DNA from: Treponema denticola
GTDB taxonomy: Bacteria; Spirochaetota; Spirochaetia; Treponematales; Breznakiellaceae
Assembly (NCBI GenBank): GCA_020719845.1
Contig: DYPP01000007.1
Location: forward strand, 1-64,000
Reading direction: 5' to 3'
Length of the DNA stretch: 64,000 nt
The notes under the pieces: model-generated
What the model saw: only the letters and a program-made list of their open reading frames with translations
What the model was told of the DNA's origin: nothing
The model's database searches: none
Made by a program: the position numbers and the translations under genes
In this document: piece by piece, positions 57,234 to 64,000 of the stretch
Position numbering within the stretch: position 1 is the stretch's first letter
Layout of the letters: each line of letters begins with the position of its first letter

Positions 57234-59268
57234 TCGTCTGAATGGCGATGACCGAAGGAATGCTCCGCAGGTTCTTGAGCACCTTCTTCAGGTCGTCCCG
57301 GTGGTCCAGCTCCATGGTGAAGAACCCGGTCAGGTGGCCGGGCGCGCTTTCTTCCAGACGGCCTTCGATCAGGTGGCCCTGGTGTTTCCGCACCGCGCCT
57401 TCGATCCGGGAAAACAGATCCGATGAATGCCGCGCCTCTACCCGAAACCGCTTGATCAGCGCGGTGGCGGCGGTTTCCCACTGCACTTCTACCTTGCGCT
57501 CCTCAAAATCCGGAATGGACGCCACGTTGCGGCAGGTCTTGCGGTGGATGATGATGCCCCGTCCCCGGGACACGTAGCCGATGATCGGATCGCCGGTGAC
57601 CGGGCGGCAGCACTGGGCAAAGCGGATCATCATGTTTTTTTCGTCTTCCACCCGGACGTGCAGAAAGCCGCTTTCCGTGGCCTGGTCCTGCACGACGCTC
57701 TGAAAGTTGTCTTCTTCCTTTACGGCGCTGCCGGAAGCCGTGGCCGGGGCGGCGAGGGGGGCCGGGGGGCCGTCTTTCTTCTTTTTGGCGACGATGTTCT
57801 TTTCGATGATCAGCGTCTCGTCGTGGAGCTGCAGCCAGGCGCGGATCTTGGACCGGGCTTTGGACGTGCGCGCCGCCCGCAGCCAGTTGACGTTGGGGTG
57901 GGCGTTGGTGGCGGTGAGGATTTCCACCACCTGGGTGTTCTTGAGCTCCGAGCTGAGGGGAATGATGGCGCCGTCGGCTTTGGCGCCGACGCAGTGCTCG
58001 CCGATGGCCGAGTGGATGTGGTAGGCAAAGTCGATGGGCGTTGAACCCGCGGGCAGCTCGATCACCTTGCCTTGGGGCGTAAAGACGTAGATGGAATCCT
58101 TGAGGATTTCCCGTTTGATGTCTTCCAGGAAAGACCCGGAGACCGGGACGGCGGCGTCCTGGTTGTCCGGGCTGTTCCAGTCCTTCAGACGGTTGACGAT
58201 GGCCACGTCGTCCAGCTGGACGCCTTCGCCTGAGTGGCCCGTCTTGTACAGCCAGTGGCTGGCCACGCCGTATTCGGCTATGCGGTGCATTTCCTGGGTG
58301 CGGATCTGGATCTCCAGCAGTTTGCCGTCAAAGGACATGACCGTGGTGTGCAGGCTTTGGTACCCGTTGGACTTGGGCATGGCGATGTAGTCTTTGAAAC
58401 GGCCGTCGATGGGCTTCCAGAGGCGATGCACCGTTCCCAGCAGGGTATAGCAGGCTTCGACGTCGTCGCAGAGGATGCGGATGCCGAACAGGTCGAAGAG
58501 CTCTTCTACGCCCTTGTTCCGTTTGCGCATCTTTTGGTAGATGGAATAAAAATGTTTGGCCCGGGCGCTGACGCTGATGCGCAGCCCCGACGCGGAAGCT
58601 TCCTTTTCTATCGATTGTTGAACCTGGGCCAGAAAATCCGCGCGTTCCCCCTTTTTAAGGGACACTATTTTTTTCACCTGATCGTACACATCACGGTTCA
58701 GGTGCTTGAGGGACAGGTCTTCCAGCTCGTCCTTGAGCCAGGAAATGCCCAGCCGGTCCGCCAGGGGCGCGTAGATGTCCAGGCAGTCCTGGGCGATGAC
58801 CTTGCGCCGCTCGGTTGCCAGGAATTCGAGGGTCCGCATGTTGTGCAGCTTGTCCGCCAGCTTGATCAGGATGACCCGGATGTCCTTGACCATGGCGAAC
58901 AGCATTTTGCGGATATTTTCCGCTTCATGGTTGGTCTTGTTCTTGGCGGAAATATCCGCGATCTTGGTGACCCCTTCCACCATGAGCGTAACGGACTTGC
59001 CGAACCGCCCTTCGATCTCCGGAATCGTAGCGATGGTGTCTTCCAGCGAGTCGTGCAGGACGGCGGCGATGATCGTGTCCGCGTCCATCTGCAGATCGAT
59101 CAGGATCGAAGCGACCCCCAGCGGGTGGATCAGGTAGGGCTCGCCGGAAGCGCGCTTCTGGTCCCGGTGCAGCGTGTCCGCCCAGGCTACCGCCTCCAGA
59201 ATCAGAGCCCGCTCCCCGGGGGGGTAGGCGTCGACCTTGTGGTTGAAGTCCTGTATGCAATCGCTCAT
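57226..59268 (-). CDS. rel: Bifunctional (p)ppGpp synthetase/hydrolase (Rel)
   Basis: A 680-residue RSH protein. The HD hydrolase half (HPLGVASILIDLQMDADTIIAAVLHDSLEDT, ADKLHNMRTLEFL) keeps the metal-binding His/Asp residues. The synthetase half has RAKHFYSIYQKMRKRNKG and RFKDYIAMPKSNGYQSLHTTV; the RFKD (RxKD) motif is that of bifunctional Rel/SpoT, not RelA (ExDD). TGS (VFTPQGKVIELPAGSTPIDFAYHIHSAIGEHCVGA), a zinc-finger/CC region with RFAQCCRPVTGDPIIGYVSRGRGIIIHRKTC, and a terminal ACT domain follow. It therefore probably both makes and degrades the alarmone. prmC lies 11 bases upstream. Confidence 0.96.
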   Translation of the reverse strand: MSDCIQDFNHKVDAYPPGERALILEAVAWADTLHRDQKRASGEPYLIHPLGVASILIDLQMDADTIIAAVLHDSLEDTIATIPEIEGRFGKSVTLMVEGVTKIADISAKNKTNHEAENIRKMLFAMVKDIRVILIKLADKLHNMRTLEFLATERRKVIAQDCLDIYAPLADRLGISWLKDELEDLSLKHLNRDVYDQVKKIVSLKKGERADFLAQVQQSIEKEASASGLRISVSARAKHFYSIYQKMRKRNKGVEELFDLFGIRILCDDVEACYTLLGTVHRLWKPIDGRFKDYIAMPKSNGYQSLHTTVMSFDGKLLEIQIRTQEMHRIAEYGVASHWLYKTGHSGEGVQLDDVAIVNRLKDWNSPDNQDAAVPVSGSFLEDIKREILKDSIYVFTPQGKVIELPAGSTPIDFAYHIHSAIGEHCVGAKADGAIIPLSSELKNTQVVEILTATNAHPNVNWLRAARTSKARSKIRAWLQLHDETLIIEKNIVAKKKKDGPPAPLAAPATASGSAVKEEDNFQSVVQDQATESGFLHVRVEDEKNMMIRFAQCCRPVTGDPIIGYVSRGRGIIIHRKTCRNVASIPDFEERKVEVQWETAATALIKRFRVEARHSSDLFSRIEGAVRKHQGHLIEGRLEESAPGHLTGFFTMELDHRDDLKKVLKNLRSIPSVIAIQTIS

Positions 59269-59279
59269 CGTGTCCCCGT

Positions 59280-60125
59280 TTACCCCAGAGTTCCGCCTGA
59301 AACGCGGAGGGTGCCGGAAAGATCCGGGTACTTTTGTATAGCCCTAAAGCCCGAGTCCGCCAAGAGCGCCGCGACGAAATCCGCCTGGTCGTGTCCCGCT
59401 TCGATCAGCAGGCGGCCCCGGGGGGCTAGTTTGGCCGCGCTTTCCTTGATCAGCCGCCGGATGAGGTCCAGGCCGTCGGCGCCGCCGTCCAGGGCCAGCC
59501 GGGGCTCGCGGCGGACTTCCGGCGCCAGCGTGTCGATCACCGCCCGGGGCACGTAGGGAGGATTGGCTACGATCAACCGGAAGGAGCCGGGCACCGTCTG
59601 GAGCAGATCGCTCCGGTAGAAGGCGATGCCCGCGTCGGCGGGCAGCAGGCGGACCGCGTTTTCCCGGGCTACCGCCAGGGCGGCGGGGGAGACGTCGGCG
59701 GCCGCCAGGTCGCAGTCCGGGGCTGCTTTTTTTATGGCCACGGCCACGCAGCCCGAACCGGTACAGACGTCCAGCACCCGGACGGGCCTGGGTTGGTCGG
59801 CCAACCAAGCCAGGGCGGCCTCGACCAGCGTTTCCGTCTCCGGACGGGGCACCAGTACGGTTTCATCCACCATGAAATCCAGGCCGCGGAATTCTTTGCG
59901 GCCCAGGATAACGGCGACGCAGGTTCCGGTTCGGCGGCGGGCGATGCGGCGCCGGAATTCTTCCAAGTCGGCTGAAGACAGGGGCTCCGGGCCGCGGACG
60001 AGCAGCCGGGAACGGTCCACGCCCAGAACTGCGGCCAACAGCAGGCCGGCGTCCAGGCCCGGGGTCTCGATGCCGGAAGCCCGGAGCGTCTCCGTCCCTT
60101 CCGCCCGAGCCTCGGCGATGGTCAT
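59280..60125 (-). CDS. prmC: Release factor glutamine methyltransferase (PrmC/HemK)
   Basis: A 281-residue SAM-dependent enzyme that methylates Gln of the GGQ motif in release factors. [45 protein letters not shown] (SAM site) and the NPPY catalytic motif ([21 protein letters not shown]) are present. It overlaps prfA, its substrate gene, by four bases. Confidence 0.95.
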   Translation of the reverse strand: MTIAEARAEGTETLRASGIETPGLDAGLLLAAVLGVDRSRLLVRGPEPLSSADLEEFRRRIARRRTGTCVAVILGRKEFRGLDFMVDETVLVPRPETETLVEAALAWLADQPRPVRVLDVCTGSGCVAVAIKKAAPDCDLAAADVSPAALAVARENAVRLLPADAGIAFYRSDLLQTVPGSFRLIVANPPYVPRAVIDTLAPEVRREPRLALDGGADGLDLIRRLIKESAAKLAPRGRLLIEAGHDQADFVAALLADSGFRAIQKYPDLSGTLRVSGGTLG

Positions 60126-61192
60126 GAAGCCGTGGCCTTGAGCAGCTCTTCCCGGGCCGAAATTTTGAGGGCGTCGAACAATTCCGCCACGTCCCCCTGC
60201 ATGATCAGGTCCAGCTTGTAGAGCGTCAGGTTGATGCGGTGGTCCGTCAGGCGGTTTTGGGGAAAATTGTAGGTGCGGATGCGTTCCGACCGGTCGCCGG
60301 TGCCTACCTGGCTTTTGCGGGCTTCGGCGCGCTCGGACTGGGCTTTGGCTTCTTCCAGATCGTACAAGCGGGCCCGCAGGACGCGCATGGCCTTGGCCTT
60401 GTTCTTGATCTGGCTCTTTTCATCCTGGCACTGGACGACCAGGCCCGAGGGCAGGTGGGTGATGCGCACCGCCGAGTCCGTGGTGTTGACGCACTGGCCG
60501 CCGGGGCCGCCGGCGCGCATGACGTCGATGCGCAGGTCTTCGGTGCGGATATCGATTTCCGTTTCTTCCGCTTCCGGCAGGACGGCGACGGTGACCGTGG
60601 AGGTGTGGATGCGGCCGGAAGCTTCCGTGGCAGGCACCCGCTGCACCCGGTGCACGCCGGATTCGTAGCGCAGGTTTTCGTACACGTTCTTGCCGCTTAC
60701 CGAAAAGATGATTTCTTTCAGGCCCCCCAGTTCGGTCTCGTTGAGGTCCATGACTTCGATTTTCCAGTTCTTGTTTTCCGCAAAGCGGGCGTACATGCGG
60801 TACAGGTCCGCCGCGAACAGGGCGGCTTCGTCCCCGCCGGCGCCGCCGCGGATTTCCATGATGATGTTTTTTTCGTCCAGCGGGTCCTTGGGAATGAGCA
60901 GGAACTTGATCCGGTCCTGGAGCGTCGTCTGGCGGTGCTCCAGTTCCTTCAATTCCTCTTTGGCCATGTCCCGCATCTCAGCGTCTTTTTCGTCCTTCAG
61001 GATGGTCTGGGCGTCGCTGATCTGCTGGGTCAAAATCTCGCTTTCCCGCTGGGTGGCGACCAGCTCGGACAGCTGGGAATGTTCGCGCATCAGGTCCCGG
61101 TAGCGGTGCTGATCCCGGGCCAGGTTGGGATCCTGCAGCATTATTTCCAGTTCGTCGTAGCGGTGCAGAAAGGAGGCCAAGCGCTCGTTCAC
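60122..61192 (-). CDS. prfA: Peptide chain release factor 1
   Basis: A 356-residue RF1 that reads UAA/UAG. The tRNA-mimicking recognition motif [14 protein letters not shown] includes the PAT tripeptide, and [28 protein letters not shown] carries GGQ. The GTG start at 61192 gives [16 protein letters not shown]; the longer frame lies over the upstream small gene. That gene ends one base before the GTG, so coupling is likely. AAGGAG stands 15 bases upstream. Confidence 0.95.
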   Translation of the reverse strand: MNERLASFLHRYDELEIMLQDPNLARDQHRYRDLMREHSQLSELVATQRESEILTQQISDAQTILKDEKDAEMRDMAKEELKELEHRQTTLQDRIKFLLIPKDPLDEKNIIMEIRGGAGGDEAALFAADLYRMYARFAENKNWKIEVMDLNETELGGLKEIIFSVSGKNVYENLRYESGVHRVQRVPATEASGRIHTSTVTVAVLPEAEETEIDIRTEDLRIDVMRAGGPGGQCVNTTDSAVRITHLPSGLVVQCQDEKSQIKNKAKAMRVLRARLYDLEEAKAQSERAEARKSQVGTGDRSERIRTYNFPQNRLTDHRINLTLYKLDLIMQGDVAELFDALKISAREELLKATAS

Positions 61193-61193
61193 C

Positions 61194-61364
61194 TCAGTCC
61201 TTCTCCTTGAACTGCGGACAGGAATAGACGACGATCTCGATCGGCGCATCCTGATCGGGAAGCGTTCCCAGGGAACCGATGAGCGCCTTCTGGATACGGC
61301 AAGAACCGTTTTGCCGGCAAAGGGGACAGGCACCGTTGCCGCGCGGATTGATATCGATTTGCAT
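61194..61364 (-). CDS. 56-residue Cys-rich small protein upstream of prfA
   Basis: A short frame from ATG 61364 to TGA, one base before prfA. The product is [16 protein letters not shown] followed by [17 protein letters not shown], an acidic middle and [14 protein letters not shown]. Cys at positions 13, 16, 22 and 49 (CPLC-x5-C, then SCPQF) could bind zinc or a cluster. No Shine-Dalgarno site is seen; the promoter TTGTCG-N17-TATTCT predicts a transcript that starts at the A of the ATG. Family not recognised. Confidence 0.75.
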   Translation of the reverse strand: MQIDINPRGNGACPLCRQNGSCRIQKALIGSLGTLPDQDAPIEIVVYSCPQFKEKD

Positions 61365-61369
61365 ACTTC

Positions 61370-61398
61370 AGAATAGCAAAAAAAACGGCATTCGACAA
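61370..61398 (-). promoter_or_regulatory. Promoter of the small Cys protein-prfA-prmC-rel operon
   Basis: On the minus strand TTGTCG (61398-61393), 17-base spacer and TATTCT (61375-61370). Predicted start at 61364 or 61363, i.e. on the ATG, giving a leaderless mRNA. It lies inside the terminator of the upstream gene. Confidence 0.6.
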
Positions 61399-61413
61399 CA
61401 CGTCGAGCCGCCG
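61378..61413 (-). terminator. Terminator after the TPR/zinc-ribbon gene
   Basis: On the minus strand CGGC, then TCGAC-GTGTT-GTCGA, then GCCG form an interrupted stem directly followed by eight T. Confidence 0.75.
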
Positions 61414-61417
61414 GGGT

Positions 61418-63967
61418 CTACCGGCCGGCCGCCCAGTCGGCCAACAGCTTCTTCAGGCCTTCGTCGAAGAGCTTGAGCCGCTGCCCGCAGTCGGGGCACA
61501 CAAAACGGCCGTCCGGGTCCAGCGCGTTCTTGGCGCAGCCGATGCACCACGTTTTGCCGCAGGTCGGGCAGGTGCCCGCCGGCAGGTCTTCCGGCGGTTC
61601 CGCCACCAGCCGCAGGGGTCCGGTGCCGACCTGATCCCTGGCCACCCGCCAGGAACGGCCGCAGCCGGCGCAGGGAATGACCCGGGTGGTGGCGTCGTCC
61701 AGACGCCGGCGCAGATCCCGGGCGCCGGCGGCTTCGGCGCTGCCCGGCTTTACCGCCCTTTCCAGCCGGTCGATGGTCCCCGCCGCGGCGGCCCAGCGGG
61801 CCATGGTCAGGTAGATCCAGGCCAGGGACGAAAGGATGGCCGTATCCTCCGGCGCGGTTTCCAGCGCCAGCCGACAGGCGGTTTCAGCCCGGGGGTATTC
61901 GCCCTTCTTGGCGGCCACGTAGGCGATGAGTTCCAGGATGCGGGGCGAAGGTTCGATCTCGTAGGCCTTGGCCAGCACCGCGTCGGCTTCGCCGTAGGCC
62001 GCCAGCTCGACCAGGCAGCTGGCCCGGTTGCGCAGGTATTCGATATTGTCGGGAACTTCGGCCAAGGCCTGGCGGTAGGCCGCGTCGGCTTCCTCGAACC
62101 GGCCGGACCTGACCAGCAGGTTGCCCCTCTTGTTGGCCAAGATCCCCTGGGCGTCCTTGAGGCCGGCTTCCACCGTAACCAACGCCAGCGCCGCTTCCTG
62201 GTCGCCCCGCCGGAAGGCCAGCTCGGCCTGATTGGTCCGCACCGCCGGCTCCGGCCCCAGGCGGGCCGCCGCCTGGGCCAGGTATTCCGCCGCCCGGTCC
62301 AGGCGGTTGCCCGCCAGGGCGATCTGGCCGGCCAGATTGGCGGTCCAGCCGTCTTCCGGGCCCAGGCGGAGCGCTGCCGCCAGATCGGCGGCCAAGCGGG
62401 GATCCTCCGGGTCGTTGCCGGCCAGAAAACGGCATTCCGCCGCCTTGAACCGGAAGGGGCCGTAGTCCGGCGCCAGTTCCACGGAGCGTTCCAGAAAGGA
62501 CAGGGCCTTTTTCAAATGGCCGCGGCGCATCTTGAGCAGGCCCAGCAGAAAAGAAATCGCCGGGTCTTCCGCCTCGCCGGCCGTCCGGCGGTCCAGCGCC
62601 AGGTTGAGTTCCTTTTCCGCTTCCGGATAGGCTTCCAGCGCGTAGGCCCGCTTGCCCGCCAGGGCGTGGGTTTCCGCCCGGGCGCCGTCCAGCGCCGCCA
62701 GGCGGGGTATGATCAAGCCGAGATCGGCGTACCGCTCGTCCCGCAAAAACGCCTGGCCGGCGCGCAGGTAACGTTCGACCGCCTGCGCGGGCAGGGCCAG
62801 CTTTTCGTAGGCCTGGGCGGCATTCTGGGCGACCAGTCCGTTGTCCGGGTCCTTCTGGAGCGCCGCGTCGTAGGCCGCGGCGGCGGGGGAAAAAGCCCCC
62901 AGGTGGGAAAAAGCGTGGCCCAAAAGCGTGTGCAGCGTGGCGTCTTCGGGGAAGAAGCGCAGCGCTTCTTCGGCGTAGGTTTTAAGTTCGCCGAACCGCC
63001 CGTCCAGATAGAGCAGTTTGGCCTTCTCCGCCAGCGCCCGGCGGGCTTCCCCGGATTCGCTGTCCGCTTCGACGCAGCGGTCCAGGTAGTCTTCGGCTTC
63101 TTCCAGCAGGGACAATTGCAGCGCGCAGGTCGCGGCCAGCAGCAGTTCCGGTTGGGTGCGCTGCCGTCCCGGGCGCTTCCAGGCCCGTTTCAGCTGCACC
63201 AGCGCCGACATCGGCTGGCCCATGGCGCTGAAGGTGCCGGCCAGGGAGAACCGGGCGGCGGGATCCACCTTGATCAGCGTATTCCAGCGCAGGTGCAGGG
63301 CTTCGACCTGGATCGATCGGGAATCGATGTTCAGCCTTTCAAGAACCGCGCCGCAACAAAAGGCGGATCCTGCGTCGCGGTCCGGATCGGCTTCGTAGGA
63401 AGCCAGGGTAAAGCCAATTTTTCCCGACGGTATGGTGTCGTCCACGATCTCGCCGGACCAACGGTTGTTGATGACCACCGTGATCCGGTCTCCCAGCGCG
63501 ATAAGCCTGAGCCTGATCGGCGGTTTGCCGTAGGGTTCAAAGTCCGGAATCTCCGTCCAGCCGATCAGATGCATCGGGCTGCCGTTGAAGATTACGTCCA
63601 GCCGGAAATAGCCCCGGACGGAAACCAGAAGGGAATAATAACTGTGCTCGTCGGCCCGGCGGAATTGAAACCCCGCGGCGGCGTAGCCCGAACCCGCTTC
63701 AAACCGCAGCTCGCCTTCCAGCGCCAGATCGGCGTAGCGGTACAGCGGATCTTCGACCCAGGCGATCCGGCCGGCCTGGGTAAGGCGCAGGACCAGCGCC
63801 TTATGGGCAAAAAAGGCGCTGTAGGTGGGCTGGGTCTCTTCCTCAAAGCGTCTGAGCCGGGGACGGGCAAAATCAAAGGTCCATTTTTCTTCCACCAGCG
63901 CGTCCGGGTCCGGGGAAACCCGCTCCAACCGACGGAGGAAGGGTAGTTGTTTTATGAATTCGAGCAT
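61418..63967 (-). CDS. Large protein: concanavalin-like domain, TPR array, C-terminal zinc ribbons
   Basis: An 849-residue protein with no signal peptide. Residues about 25-220 look like a lectin/LamG-type beta sandwich (EGELRFEAGSGYAAAGFQFRRADEHSYYSLLVSVRGYFRLDVIFNG, IRLRLIALGDRITVVINNRWSGEIVDDTIPSGKIGFTLASYEAD). Residues about 230-740 are tandem TPR units, e.g. EEALRFFPEDATLHTLLGHAFSHLGAFSPAAAAYDAALQKDPDN and GRFEEADAAYRQALAEVPDNIEYLRNRASCLVELAAYGEAD. The end holds Cys pairs CAGC, CPTC, CIGC and CPDC, giving two probable zinc sites. No Shine-Dalgarno site precedes the ATG; TACAAA seven bases before it could be a -10 box. Function unknown; a cytosolic scaffold is a guess. Confidence 0.8.
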   Translation of the reverse strand: MLEFIKQLPFLRRLERVSPDPDALVEEKWTFDFARPRLRRFEEETQPTYSAFFAHKALVLRLTQAGRIAWVEDPLYRYADLALEGELRFEAGSGYAAAGFQFRRADEHSYYSLLVSVRGYFRLDVIFNGSPMHLIGWTEIPDFEPYGKPPIRLRLIALGDRITVVINNRWSGEIVDDTIPSGKIGFTLASYEADPDRDAGSAFCCGAVLERLNIDSRSIQVEALHLRWNTLIKVDPAARFSLAGTFSAMGQPMSALVQLKRAWKRPGRQRTQPELLLAATCALQLSLLEEAEDYLDRCVEADSESGEARRALAEKAKLLYLDGRFGELKTYAEEALRFFPEDATLHTLLGHAFSHLGAFSPAAAAYDAALQKDPDNGLVAQNAAQAYEKLALPAQAVERYLRAGQAFLRDERYADLGLIIPRLAALDGARAETHALAGKRAYALEAYPEAEKELNLALDRRTAGEAEDPAISFLLGLLKMRRGHLKKALSFLERSVELAPDYGPFRFKAAECRFLAGNDPEDPRLAADLAAALRLGPEDGWTANLAGQIALAGNRLDRAAEYLAQAAARLGPEPAVRTNQAELAFRRGDQEAALALVTVEAGLKDAQGILANKRGNLLVRSGRFEEADAAYRQALAEVPDNIEYLRNRASCLVELAAYGEADAVLAKAYEIEPSPRILELIAYVAAKKGEYPRAETACRLALETAPEDTAILSSLAWIYLTMARWAAAAGTIDRLERAVKPGSAEAAGARDLRRRLDDATTRVIPCAGCGRSWRVARDQVGTGPLRLVAEPPEDLPAGTCPTCGKTWCIGCAKNALDPDGRFVCPDCGQRLKLFDEGLKKLLADWAAGR

Positions 63968-64000
63968 AGTATATTTTGTATCCCAAAAAAGCGCTAAAGT

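Overview
The window most likely comes from a GC-rich spirochaete of the Treponema type. Three observations support this: the ribosomal cluster runs rplKAJL-rpoBC-rpsLG-tuf-S10-spc-alpha with no fusA, adk, map or infA; EF-Tu has treponeme-like stretches; and RpoB has Asn at the position of E. coli Ser531. The three tRNA genes do not encode CCA.

Region 1 (1-8.1 kb) concerns metals and is partly decayed. It holds a broken DUF1980/YcgQ-like gene, an orphan protein, a DUF1007 protein with the C-terminal stump of a probable NicO Ni/Co permease, a three-gene ABC importer, and an iron module: a DtxR-family regulator, two FeoA proteins and FeoB. Matching TTAG-N6-CTAA palindromes lie in front of dtxR and in front of feoA-feoB.

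Region 2 (8.1-17.0 kb) holds two minus-strand operons that appear to form one regulated system. The first encodes an Omp85-family barrel, a periplasmic helical protein, a LolCDE/MacB-like ABC exporter, a LolA-like carrier and a predicted outer-membrane barrel. The second encodes a small winged-helix regulator between two paralogous six-helix membrane proteins. The same 17-bp palindrome, ACTTTAT-N3-ATAAAGT, sits in both promoter regions. This is the best candidate in the window for an undescribed system.

Region 3 (17.2-22.6 kb) holds a GH114-like secreted protein, full-length purL and tRNA-Arg(CCU).

Region 4 (22.7-51.3 kb) is the transcription and translation core: tRNA-Thr, a 66-68 nt repeat array made of tRNA-Thr 3' ends plus hairpins, rpmG, tRNA-Trp, secE, nusG, rplKAJL, rpoB, rpoC, rpsLG, tuf and the S10-spc-alpha genes, ending with a 58-codon zinc-ribbon gene and a strong terminator. 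Long perfect hairpins occupy the rplL-rpoB and rpoB-rpoC gaps.

Region 5 (51.4-57.2 kb) is a branched-chain amino-acid importer (livKHMGF) followed by a CBS-CBS-ACT protein. Region 6 (57.2-64 kb, minus strand) holds rel, prmC, prfA, a 56-codon Cys-rich protein, and a large protein with a lectin-like N-terminus, TPRs and zinc ribbons.

All family assignments come from reading the sequence by eye; no database search was run.
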